A stretch of 64,000 nucleotides of DNA from Spirochaetes bacterium GWB1_60_80 (lineage in GTDB: Bacteria; Spirochaetota; Spirochaetia; Treponematales; UBA12059), in the NCBI GenBank assembly GCA_001829185.1, contig MIAR01000032.1:1-64000 (forward strand), in the 5' to 3' direction. Positions 55,058 through 64,000 of this stretch are shown piece by piece. The position numbers and the translations under genes are program-made. Position 1 is the stretch's first letter. Each line of letters begins with the position of its first letter. Below the pieces are notes generated by a model that saw nothing but the letters and a program-made list of their open reading frames with translations, was not told the origin of the DNA and did no database searches.

Positions 55058-57265
55058 TCAGAGCCAACGCAGTCGGCCAACTACATAGCCACTCCAGATA
55101 TATGCTGGCAGCCCATGTCTGGCTTTTAATGAATCACGGAAAAAGATTAAATAACGCTGTAATACTATTTTAGACTCCGGCACAACCGGACAGTTTCCAT
55201 ACAGGACAGCTTCAAAATTTTCCGCCAAAACCTTAAGTGACTCTACCTCCAGCAAAGAATTAGCGCTGGCTCGTAAAGCAAATTCACGTACGGTTTCTCC
55301 ACCACCGATGGCCAAACCCGACAGAGCCATTAAATGCAACAAACGACCAAATCTGGCCAAAAAGGCAATGCTTTCCGGTAGCTGTAGCAAGCTGTGTTCA
55401 TAGCGTCTGATTTGGCGAAATGTAATCATTATCCGCAGTGGAACAAACAAAACTAAAAAACCGCCAATCAAGGTAAATACTACAATCCGTAGGCTAGAAA
55501 CAAGCAAAGCTTTCCCTAATACTGGTCTCATAGCCGGCCTAGACGCCAGCAGCGTCTCTAAATCCGGCATCTCCCTCGCTGAACGACGATCAGAATAATC
55601 CGGTAAAGGATACAGTGGCGTAGGCTCCAGCAATACCCAACCATGCGGCTCAAGGTAAGCCTCTACCCAGGCATGCGCATCGCTTTGTCGTACCAGATAC
55701 AACGTTTCGTCCAGTTCTTCCGGACTGCGCGCCAGATAGCCTTCGACATATCGTGTTGGAATACCAACGACGCGCAACAAGATAGCCAACGTGGTCGCAA
55801 AATAAGTGCAGTAGCCTTTTTGAGTATCGAATAAAAAATAATCGACGAATTCACGACCCGGTGGCGTCATTTCTGTATCGAGTGCGTAGCCAAACGACGA
55901 GCGGAGGTATTCAAGCACCGCTTGGGCGGCTGCCGTTGGACTGGTGGCAAGACGCGTCAGTTCGGTAGCTAATTGGCTTACCCGATCTGGCAAGCCAGAT
56001 GGCACTTGCAGATACCTTTGACGCTCAGATTCTAACAAAGGACCGACAATCCGCTGTACTAGCACCAGGCCGGCGGCTTGGCCAGACGGAATCAAGATTT
56101 GTACTTGATAATGCTCGGCGGACAATAAACTAACCGGAAAACTGATATTGCCTTCTAGGTCACGCTCATAGGTATGCAGCCGTTCGCTGGTGATGCCTAC
56201 CGCTTCAAATGAAGAAAAAATCGACCGTTGACCGGCTTGACTGACCGTAAGTTCAAGGGTTACAACCTTGCCGTCCAGCATACCCTCGTCAATTACCTGA
56301 TTCGTGGCCTTTATCTCTATCGGTCCGTCCTGATTCAGCCAACGATTCCCGGAATAAACCGATCGTGTAGCGCCCCGCAAATACAGCGGGAACGGCGCTT
56401 CCAACTCCATAACCAGACGACCATTCAATTCTACCGGTCCACCCAATTGCTCAGACTGCATTTGGAATCCAGTCTGACTCAAGCTGAAGACGCCTGTCTC
56501 AATAGTACCAAGGCGACCCGCTTGATTTACCCCATTCGATTCACTGCTTACATAGCCGCCAAAAAGAGCTGACAAGCGAGCAAGCCAAGGATTCAATTCC
56601 GGAAAAGTTGGCAACAGTAAGGCGAGCGCCGAAATGACAAAAGCAAAGAGCACCGAATTCTTTTTCCAGCAGCGGCTAACTGCTTCATTCCCCGTTCCTG
56701 ACTTGCCGCCAGCGGCCTGTTTATGCAGACCGATCCAGTACCATAAAACCAGGAATAGCAGTATCAGCATGGGCCAGGCAATCGTAAAGCCACTGTACCA
56801 GTATACCAACAAGATAGACGCATACGGAATTATCAGTACCAGTACCGATAGCCGTTTTAGCAAAACTAGATATGAAAAACAACATATCAGCACCGTCGAA
56901 GCCAGCCAGAGAATAAAAAGATATTCATCATGAAGCTCGTCAATCGCCCGAAAATAGTCAACTAAGTTAGCCAATAAAGTTTGGACAGTATTCAGACCAA
57001 GCGCCAGCCAGGCACCCTTGAAAACTGCCAGAAAGACACCGACCAGAATAGTCAATACAGCCACCACAAGCAGTAATAGCGGATACAAGCTGAATAGACG
57101 CAAGATAAAATACACGACCACAATAATAAGCAGGTTGAATAATGGATTGATACCAGCCGAAAGTCCCCGGCCAACAGTAAACGACACCGGAAAAACCGTG
57201 GCCCAAAAGACAAGTAAGCTGACTGGCTGCGTAGTGAGTCGACCCCTGAAATTAGGTAATTTCAT
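55058..57265 (-). CDS. TgpA-like membrane protein with transglutaminase-type domain
   Basis: A 735-residue protein. Several helices (about six to eight) fill residues 1-210, then an extracytoplasmic transglutaminase-like domain with KGYCTYFATTLAILLR (Cys), SDAHAWVEAYL (His) and GWVLLEPTP, where a Glu stands at the usual acidic position. A further helix near 585-610 and a soluble tail follow. It belongs to the TgpA/DUF3488-transglutaminase family that accompanies DUF58 and MoxR. Its ATG overlaps the DUF58 gene by 14 bp. The role is probably envelope protein processing or cross-linking. Confidence 0.88.
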   Translation of the reverse strand: MKLPNFRGRLTTQPVSLLVFWATVFPVSFTVGRGLSAGINPLFNLLIIVVVYFILRLFSLYPLLLLVVAVLTILVGVFLAVFKGAWLALGLNTVQTLLANLVDYFRAIDELHDEYLFILWLASTVLICCFSYLVLLKRLSVLVLIIPYASILLVYWYSGFTIAWPMLILLFLVLWYWIGLHKQAAGGKSGTGNEAVSRCWKKNSVLFAFVISALALLLPTFPELNPWLARLSALFGGYVSSESNGVNQAGRLGTIETGVFSLSQTGFQMQSEQLGGPVELNGRLVMELEAPFPLYLRGATRSVYSGNRWLNQDGPIEIKATNQVIDEGMLDGKVVTLELTVSQAGQRSIFSSFEAVGITSERLHTYERDLEGNISFPVSLLSAEHYQVQILIPSGQAAGLVLVQRIVGPLLESERQRYLQVPSGLPDRVSQLATELTRLATSPTAAAQAVLEYLRSSFGYALDTEMTPPGREFVDYFLFDTQKGYCTYFATTLAILLRVVGIPTRYVEGYLARSPEELDETLYLVRQSDAHAWVEAYLEPHGWVLLEPTPLYPLPDYSDRRSAREMPDLETLLASRPAMRPVLGKALLVSSLRIVVFTLIGGFLVLFVPLRIMITFRQIRRYEHSLLQLPESIAFLARFGRLLHLMALSGLAIGGGETVREFALRASANSLLEVESLKVLAENFEAVLYGNCPVVPESKIVLQRYLIFFRDSLKARHGLPAYIWSGYVVGRLRWL

Positions 57266-58463
57266 GCAAATCTCCGCACATCGCCAAACGATGAACCGCT
57301 ATATGCTGGCTTCTCAAACTGGCAATCACCGATTCCTTCTGCTTGAGGTTTTTTACAACTTCCGGAATTAGGCAACGAACTTTCCAACCAGCCAGATATA
57401 GGCGCAGCAGTAAAACACCCAATTCCTCGTCTATTTCCGGTGTAATTAAAAATAAACAAGGTGAACGAGTCCGTGCCTCCGACAATTCATTAACCAGCCT
57501 GTTCAAACCCTCGTCGTCGGCTTGCGGCTTAAAACCAGCCAACAAATCCATAAAGTCAAAAAAAACCTCCCCCGCAACGCCGTTCCCGGTCCTCAGGCTA
57601 TTCAATTCTTGAAGCATCAGGCTAGTATGCACTTTGTGATTAAGGAAAAAGTGAACCAGTGAAACGGCAATATCAACTGCCAGATCAGCCATTTTACCAC
57701 TTACATCCATTTTCCAGGCTTTGGCGTTACTGTTGATAGTCAGAAAAATTTCAGCATCACTGGATCGGCCGAACTTGCGTTGCTGCCATTGGCCAGTGCG
57801 CGCGCTGGACTTCCAATGCATGAAGCGCACCGGATCGCCTACCCTATACGGCCTGATTTCATCAACTTCGTATTGATTCTTGGCAAAAAGGTCATGTACC
57901 AACAAGTCGCCCGCCTGACGGTTACCATCGACCAAAAAGTAATCAAGTTGCAATACGCGCGGGTAAACGGTGATATTGATTGGTGACTTGATGACTCTCG
58001 ACACACGGAAAACTCCATAGATATCGATGACTGAAAGCAATGATTCTTCCATTTTGAATTTGCCGCGCCGCAGGTGAGGGATGACGGTCTGCCAGGTTTT
58101 TACCATATGAGCTTCCAGGATGAAACTATGCGCCAAATCTAACTCAGTTGCTTCCTTCAAAATTTTCCCGGCGTTAAACTCAACCCGTGGCCAGGAGAAA
58201 TTGGATGGATTGGTAACTTCGCAATCCAGAACCAACTGGTCGCCAGCGTATAAAACAAGCGGCTGGCTACTCGTACCCGCCTTGATTCTCAGCAAACCGA
58301 ACAGCGAGTGGCCTAAAGGCACCAGAAAATAGAGTACCAATGACCAAGCCATGAATGACAAAACCTTCCCGCCAAACAGCAAGGCTGCCGCCAGAAAAAT
58401 TCCAGCCAGGATCATGAAAATGATCCTGGAACGCTCAAGCGAGACTGATATTCTTGGGTACAT
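57252..58463 (-). CDS. DUF58-family protein
   Basis: A 403-residue protein with two N-terminal helices (IIFMILAGIFLAAALLFGG and SFMAWSLVLYFLVPL), then a beta-rich and von Willebrand A-like region containing the DUF58 hallmark EIRPYRVGDPVRFMHWKSSARTG. It works with a MoxR ATPase, which is thought to remodel or insert metal into such proteins. The start overlaps the moxR 3' end by 29 bp; an internal ATG at codon 17 is an alternative. Confidence 0.88.
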   Translation of the reverse strand: MYPRISVSLERSRIIFMILAGIFLAAALLFGGKVLSFMAWSLVLYFLVPLGHSLFGLLRIKAGTSSQPLVLYAGDQLVLDCEVTNPSNFSWPRVEFNAGKILKEATELDLAHSFILEAHMVKTWQTVIPHLRRGKFKMEESLLSVIDIYGVFRVSRVIKSPINITVYPRVLQLDYFLVDGNRQAGDLLVHDLFAKNQYEVDEIRPYRVGDPVRFMHWKSSARTGQWQQRKFGRSSDAEIFLTINSNAKAWKMDVSGKMADLAVDIAVSLVHFFLNHKVHTSLMLQELNSLRTGNGVAGEVFFDFMDLLAGFKPQADDEGLNRLVNELSEARTRSPCLFLITPEIDEELGVLLLRLYLAGWKVRCLIPEVVKNLKQKESVIASLRSQHIAVHRLAMCGDLHEIT

Positions 58464-59382
58464 GGACCTGCTTCAGCAACTGCGTGATAATTCTGTAAAC
58501 ATCTTTCTTTTCCATTCTGGCCTCAGCCGACAGGATGAGACGATGTCCGAGTATCCATGGTGCCAATTCTTTGATGTCATCTGGGATGACGTAATCTCGT
58601 TGCCGAATATAAGCCAAGGCGCGTCCTGCTTTGACCAGATCCATCGAAGCCCGCGGGCTGGCTCCCAAGACGAAATCCGGATTCGCACGCGTGGCAGTCG
58701 TAATATTTACGGCATATTGCAGGATTTCAGGCGCGACAACTAGCGCAGCAACATTTTGAAAAAGCTCCAATAATTCGTCTTCCGTCACAAGCGCTTGTAG
58801 CTGTGCGGCTGTGCGTTGCCGAGCAGCTGCAATATCAAGTTCCTTCAAGTAACCAGGATAGCCGATTTTCAAGCACATCAAGAACCGATCCAACTGTGCT
58901 TCCGGCAAAGGAAACGTTCCTTGATACTCCACCGGATTCTGGGTGGCTATCACCATGAAAGGAATTGGCAAAAGGTAGGTTTGGTCGTCAAAACTTACTT
59001 CCCGTTCCTCCATGGCTTGCAAGAGGCTGGATTGGGTCTTGGGCGAACTGCGATTGATTTCATCAGCCAAAACAATTTGATTAAAAACTGGGCCTTTGCG
59101 AAAAAAGAAACGGCTCGTAGCCGGATCGAGTATCGTAGTTCCGGTAATATCACCCGGCAGGAGATCCGGTGTAAATTGAATGCGGCCGAATTTCAGGCCT
59201 AAAGAGGCGGCAAAAGCCTTGGCTACGGAAGTTTTCCCGACTCCGGGTACATCCTCAATCAGGACATGCCCACCAGCCAGGAAGCCGGCCAACAAGTATT
59301 CAAGAACCATCGGCTTGTCCAATAAGACTTGTCCGAGCTGCTCGAGGAGTTGATTTATTCTATCGCGGTTCTTCATCTCCAT
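58435..59382 (-). CDS. moxR: MoxR-type AAA+ ATPase
   Basis: A 315-residue chaperone-like ATPase. Walker A GVPGVGKTS, Walker B VLADEINRSSPKTQ, sensor 1 ATQNPVEYQGTFPLPEAQLDRF and arginine region are complete; the C-terminal lid ASPRASMDLVKAGRA follows. ATG at 59382 was chosen because GGAGAAGGG lies upstream; 17 earlier codons have no homology. It leads the operon moxR-DUF58-transglutaminase, a common envelope-associated set. Confidence 0.94.
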   Translation of the reverse strand: MEMKNRDRINQLLEQLGQVLLDKPMVLEYLLAGFLAGGHVLIEDVPGVGKTSVAKAFAASLGLKFGRIQFTPDLLPGDITGTTILDPATSRFFFRKGPVFNQIVLADEINRSSPKTQSSLLQAMEEREVSFDDQTYLLPIPFMVIATQNPVEYQGTFPLPEAQLDRFLMCLKIGYPGYLKELDIAAARQRTAAQLQALVTEDELLELFQNVAALVVAPEILQYAVNITTATRANPDFVLGASPRASMDLVKAGRALAYIRQRDYVIPDDIKELAPWILGHRLILSAEARMEKKDVYRIITQLLKQVHVPKNISLA

Positions 59383-59445
59383 ATTTCGCCCTTCTCCGTT
59401 CTCTAATAACTTGACCACACTAGATTCGATCACTAAATTCCAGTC

Positions 59446-59886
59446 ATGAAGTACCTTCTGTTTATTATGGCGTTGATTTTCAGCAGCCTGCCTTTTTCAT
59501 CGTGCCTGGCCGATAACTCCGTAACTGAATCGGCCTCTGATAGCAACGCTCCAGCCGCTGCCATTATGGCAGGCGAGTTGCCGCCACAACTCACCTACGA
59601 CCAACTAGTTACCCTCCTGGCGCAAAATCGGAAAGCAATCCTGCTGCTCGATGTCCGCACAGCCGAAGAATTCGCTCAGGGAAATATCCCAGGCTCGATT
59701 TTGGCTCCTTACGATCAACTAGCCGCCACTTTCCAGGAAAACGATATGAACCGTCCGATTATTCTGTATTGCCGGAGCGGTAATCGATCGGCAACTGCCA
59801 AACGCACCCTGGAAAGCATGGGCTATACCAATATCGCGGATTTCGGTGCCTTGAGCAATTGGCGTAGTGAGTTGTCCAGACCGTAA
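59446..59886 (+). CDS. Exported rhodanese-like protein
   Basis: A 146-residue protein. A signal peptide ends near FSSC, a weak lipobox or ordinary cleavage site. One rhodanese domain follows with LLDVRTAEEFAQGNIPGSI and the active-site loop YCRSGNRSA, so the catalytic Cys is intact. It may handle sulfur or persulfide groups in the envelope. It stands alone, divergent from moxR and convergent with glpK. Confidence 0.85.
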   Translation: MKYLLFIMALIFSSLPFSSCLADNSVTESASDSNAPAAAIMAGELPPQLTYDQLVTLLAQNRKAILLLDVRTAEEFAQGNIPGSILAPYDQLAATFQENDMNRPIILYCRSGNRSATAKRTLESMGYTNIADFGALSNWRSELSRP

Positions 59887-59912
59887 ACCACAGCACCTCC
59901 GGTACTGCAGTT

Positions 59913-61403
<1,491 letters not shown>

Positions 61404-61488
61404 ACACTACCCCTGTTTTAGTTACCGGGCGATCCTGCTGGTTTCAAGCCTAGCTGCGGCCTTTCACCTGAACCACCTTCTTCTGCAC

Positions 61489-61517
61489 AGTATAAAGTGC
61501 TTCACCTGATTCGTAAA
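61489..61517 (-). promoter_or_regulatory. Candidate glpK promoter
   Basis: Minus strand TTTACG (61512-61517), 17 bp, TATACT (61489-61494), about 85 nt before the start codon. Confidence 0.45.
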
Positions 61518-61572
61518 CAAAAAGCGTCCAGAATAAAAATTTCAACGCACCACTGAAAAAGAAAGTAGCTCT

Positions 61573-61609
61573 AAAAAAACCGACTACCGCCAGAGGCTTT
61601 GGTAGTCGG
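61573..61609 (-). terminator. Intrinsic terminator of tex
   Basis: Stem CCGACTACC/GGTAGTCGG (61601-61609/61580-61588 on the minus strand) followed by a run of seven T's. Confidence 0.9.
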
Positions 61610-61634
61610 CCCTTACATCACCTCACTACGGCAT

Positions 61635-64000
61635 TTACTTCCGATTTTTAAGCAAATCCGCAAAAGGATTATAGCTAGTACCGTCATCATCCTTTTCCGG
61701 ACGCCCACCGCCCCGACCGCCTGAGGCCGGGTCCGATCTGCGACCGACCAGAGCCGATGCTCGGTTTCCATAACCTGATGCCGGTCCGGAATAGGCCGTT
61801 GAAGCAGTAGTTACGCCCGAAGCCGTTTGCCCCGTCTGGGCAGTACCCGGTTTCTTCACTTCTACGACCTTGCGTGCGGCATTATCACCTTGGCCAGACG
61901 CTGTCCGGCCACCTGGACGTCCATTCTCGCTTTTCAACGATAACCCGATGCGCCGACGTACCGGGTCCAGACTGATGATGCGAAATTCCTTGACATCGCC
62001 AACCTTGACCACATCCATTGCTTCGCTGATAAAGTGATCCGACAACTCGGACACGTGAATCAAAGCGCTTTCCTTGATGCCGATATCGACGAAAGCACCA
62101 AAGTCCACCACATTCTTGATTTTGCCCCTGACTTTCATACCTTCGCGTAAATCCTCAAAACTGATGACGCCTTGCTGCAGCAGCGGTTTGGGTAAGTCCT
62201 CACGCGGGTCGCGGTTCGGCTTCTTCAATTCCAGGACAATATCCTCGATGGTCGTATCGCCCACGCTATACTTGTCCTTGAGTAGTTTGCGCTGCTCGTG
62301 GAGTAATTCACCGCCCGTCTGAATCACCGGCAGAATCTCTGACGCCAAGGGGTAATGCTCTGGATGTACCCACGTGCGATCCAACGGATTCGGGCTCTCC
62401 ATGATCTTGAGGAAGCCGGCGCACTGCTCATAGGTCTTTTCACCCAATCCAGAAATCTTGCGCAGCGCATCACGACTGAGTATCGTCCCATGTTCATCCC
62501 GATACTTGACTATCTTCTTGGCCAACGAGTTGTTGATGCCAGAAACATACTTGAGCAAGGAATGGCTGGCGGTATTCAAATTAACGCCAACCCGGTTGAC
62601 CACCGACTCGACAACTTCGTCGACGCTTTCGCCAAGGCGTTTCTGGTTCACATCATGTTGGTAGAGGCCAACCCCAATCGATTTCGGGTCGATCTTGACA
62701 AGCTCAGCCAAGGGATCCTGCAAACGACGGCCAATGGAAATGGCACCACGTATCGTTAAATCCAATTCAGGAAATTCCTCGCGGGCGATATCCGAGGCCG
62801 AATAGACTGAAGCGCCATCTTCATCAACCAGGGTAAACTTGACGTCCAGCTGGTGATCGGCAATCGTAGCGGCCACCAATTTGGCTACATCCTGACAGGC
62901 GGTGCCATTACCGATGGCCACCAGTTCAAGACGATAATCCTTGATGGCCTTGGCGACGGCTTTCTTGCCTTCCTCGGGTTTCATCTCTTGGTTGATGACG
63001 AAGTAACCCAGGAATTTCCCCGTTTCATCGATGGCGGCGCACTTGCTTCCAGTTCGAATGCCCGGATCGATGCCAAGCACCCTGGTTCCCTTGATCGGCG
63101 CCGACATCAAGAGGTTCTTGAGGTTTTCGCCGAAGACAGAAATACCATGATCGTCAGCTGATTCGGTAGCATCGGAACGAATCTCGCGCAAGACGGCCGG
63201 CGCCAATAATCGCTCCACCGAATCGGCCACCGCCTCCCGATGAAAATCGTTATGCAGCGTATAGCGATCCTGCAGCCGGGCTATGGCTCCAGCCTCATCG
63301 ATTTCCAGATTAACGTTCAGCTCGCCCTCACGCTCGCCGCGATTGATGGCCAGCACCCGATGCGGCTTGAGCGTCGCCAAGGGTTCAGCATAATCCCAAT
63401 ACATCTGGTAGGTGCTAGATTCCTGCTTCTTTTCGTCCCCGACGCCGACTACTTTCAAGGTACCGCTCTGAAGGAAGTACTTTTTGACAGCGGCCCGGTT
63501 TTCCGGATCCTGCGATATCCGTTCGGCGATGATATCCATCGCGCCGCTGATGGCTTCCTCCGGACTCGCTACCGTCAGTTCCGGTTGCTCGGCATTCGTC
63601 TTGACATATTCAGGAGCCTTGACACGCACCGCTTCGCCGTTGACCGTCAATACTAGCTCAGCCAATCCTTCCAGGCCACGCTCCATGGCCATCATGCCCC
63701 GCGTCTTTTTCTTGCGCTTGTACGGCGCATAAATATCCTCAATCTCGGTCAAGGTTGAGCACTTGTTGATATTAGCGAACAATTCCTCAGTTAGTTTGCC
63801 TTGTCCGAAAATAGCCTGGATTACCTCAATACGTCTGGTTTCCAGATTTTGCAAGGCGCTGTGTCGATGCACGACATCGCGAACCTGAACTTCATCAAGG
63901 TTACCGGTCCGCTCCTTTCGATAGCGGCTGATAAAAGGCACAGTACAGTCTTCAGCCGTCAATTCCACTACCGCGGCTACCTGGCTTACCCGGATGGACA
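61635..64000 (-). CDS. tex: Tex-family RNA-binding transcription accessory protein, 5' end outside the window
   Basis: At least 788 residues. The frame stays open to the window edge; codons before the GTG at 63968 (VSQVAAVV) match the Tex N-terminus, so the true start is beyond 64000. Present: TVPFISRYRKERTG, YAPYKRKKKTRG, the YqgF-like fold VLGIDPGIRTGSKCA, helix-hairpin-helix (ISGLGEKTYEQCAGFL) and the S1 domain (GMKVRGKIKNVVDFGAFVDIG). The tail is Gly/Arg/Ser-rich and about 95 residues long, longer than in most relatives, and probably adds nucleic-acid binding. A terminator follows. Confidence 0.94.
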   Translation of the reverse strand, partial: SIRVSQVAAVVELTAEDCTVPFISRYRKERTGNLDEVQVRDVVHRHSALQNLETRRIEVIQAIFGQGKLTEELFANINKCSTLTEIEDIYAPYKRKKKTRGMMAMERGLEGLAELVLTVNGEAVRVKAPEYVKTNAEQPELTVASPEEAISGAMDIIAERISQDPENRAAVKKYFLQSGTLKVVGVGDEKKQESSTYQMYWDYAEPLATLKPHRVLAINRGEREGELNVNLEIDEAGAIARLQDRYTLHNDFHREAVADSVERLLAPAVLREIRSDATESADDHGISVFGENLKNLLMSAPIKGTRVLGIDPGIRTGSKCAAIDETGKFLGYFVINQEMKPEEGKKAVAKAIKDYRLELVAIGNGTACQDVAKLVAATIADHQLDVKFTLVDEDGASVYSASDIAREEFPELDLTIRGAISIGRRLQDPLAELVKIDPKSIGVGLYQHDVNQKRLGESVDEVVESVVNRVGVNLNTASHSLLKYVSGINNSLAKKIVKYRDEHGTILSRDALRKISGLGEKTYEQCAGFLKIMESPNPLDRTWVHPEHYPLASEILPVIQTGGELLHEQRKLLKDKYSVGDTTIEDIVLELKKPNRDPREDLPKPLLQQGVISFEDLREGMKVRGKIKNVVDFGAFVDIGIKESALIHVSELSDHFISEAMDVVKVGDVKEFRIISLDPVRRRIGLSLKSENGRPGGRTASGQGDNAARKVVEVKKPGTAQTGQTASGVTTASTAYSGPASGYGNRASALVGRRSDPASGGRGGGRPEKDDDGTSYNPFADLLKNRK

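Overview
The window is bacterial chromosome of roughly 55-57% GC (estimated by eye). It is gene-dense, has no rRNA and no prophage, and carries one clear mobile element. The taxonomic signal points to Spirochaetota (a Treponema/Spirochaeta-like lineage). The 290-residue primary-type sigma factor lacks region 1.1 and looks like the short SigA of that group. An EF-G lies outside any str operon, there is a DUF4956 / VTC-domain / CotH surface module, and several lipoproteins have classic lipoboxes. This placement rests on family resemblance from memory, not on a search.

Layout. 1-13.8 kb: a degenerate class III cyclase, RecQ, a newly noted 44-residue membrane protein, two lipoproteins (one an alpha/beta hydrolase), an EF-G, a small ABC-ATPase cluster, a very large hybrid histidine kinase and a membrane-anchored hydrolase. 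14-20.4 kb: a degenerate HD-GYP protein, then a complete rnfCDGEAB operon ending in a strong bidirectional terminator. 20.4-27.3 kb: the sigma factor, a hypothetical protein, a GNAT enzyme, a decayed sugar-symporter pseudogene, a two-gene operon joining a cytochrome P460-like lipoprotein to an adenylate cyclase whose extracytoplasmic sensor has a CxxCH haem motif, and a divergent ArsB/CitM-type permease. 27.7-37 kb: DUF4956, VTC and a 1183-residue LRR/lamin-tail/CotH protein, then an MsbA-like exporter and a GH2 glycosidase. 37.2-41.1 kb: P5C dehydrogenase and a group II (class C-like) intron sitting directly behind the tRNA-Gly terminator. 41.2-47.6 kb: a secreted beta-propeller, divergent from a second Rnf/Nqr-type cluster (nqrB-C-D-E-F homologues, no nqrA), a conserved small protein and a ferritin-like protein. 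48-51.1 kb: ahcY and metK, a region with DnaA-box-like sites, and tRNA-Val. 51.4-64 kb: a HisKA_2-type kinase, an M20 peptidase, a moxR-DUF58-transglutaminase operon, a rhodanese, glycerol kinase and the 5'-truncated end of tex.

How it fits together. Energy metabolism is dominated by two related flavin-based ion-pumping complexes. One is a standard ferredoxin:NAD+ oxidoreductase (Rnf). The other has the NADH-oxidising NqrF but no quinone-binding NqrA. ahcY and metK form the activated-methyl cycle. Signalling is rich: two class III cyclase proteins (one apparently inactive), a degenerate HD-GYP and two sensor kinases. The most unusual unit is the P460 / haem-c cyclase pair at 23.9-25.9 kb, which looks like an extracytoplasmic haem-based sensor feeding cAMP synthesis.
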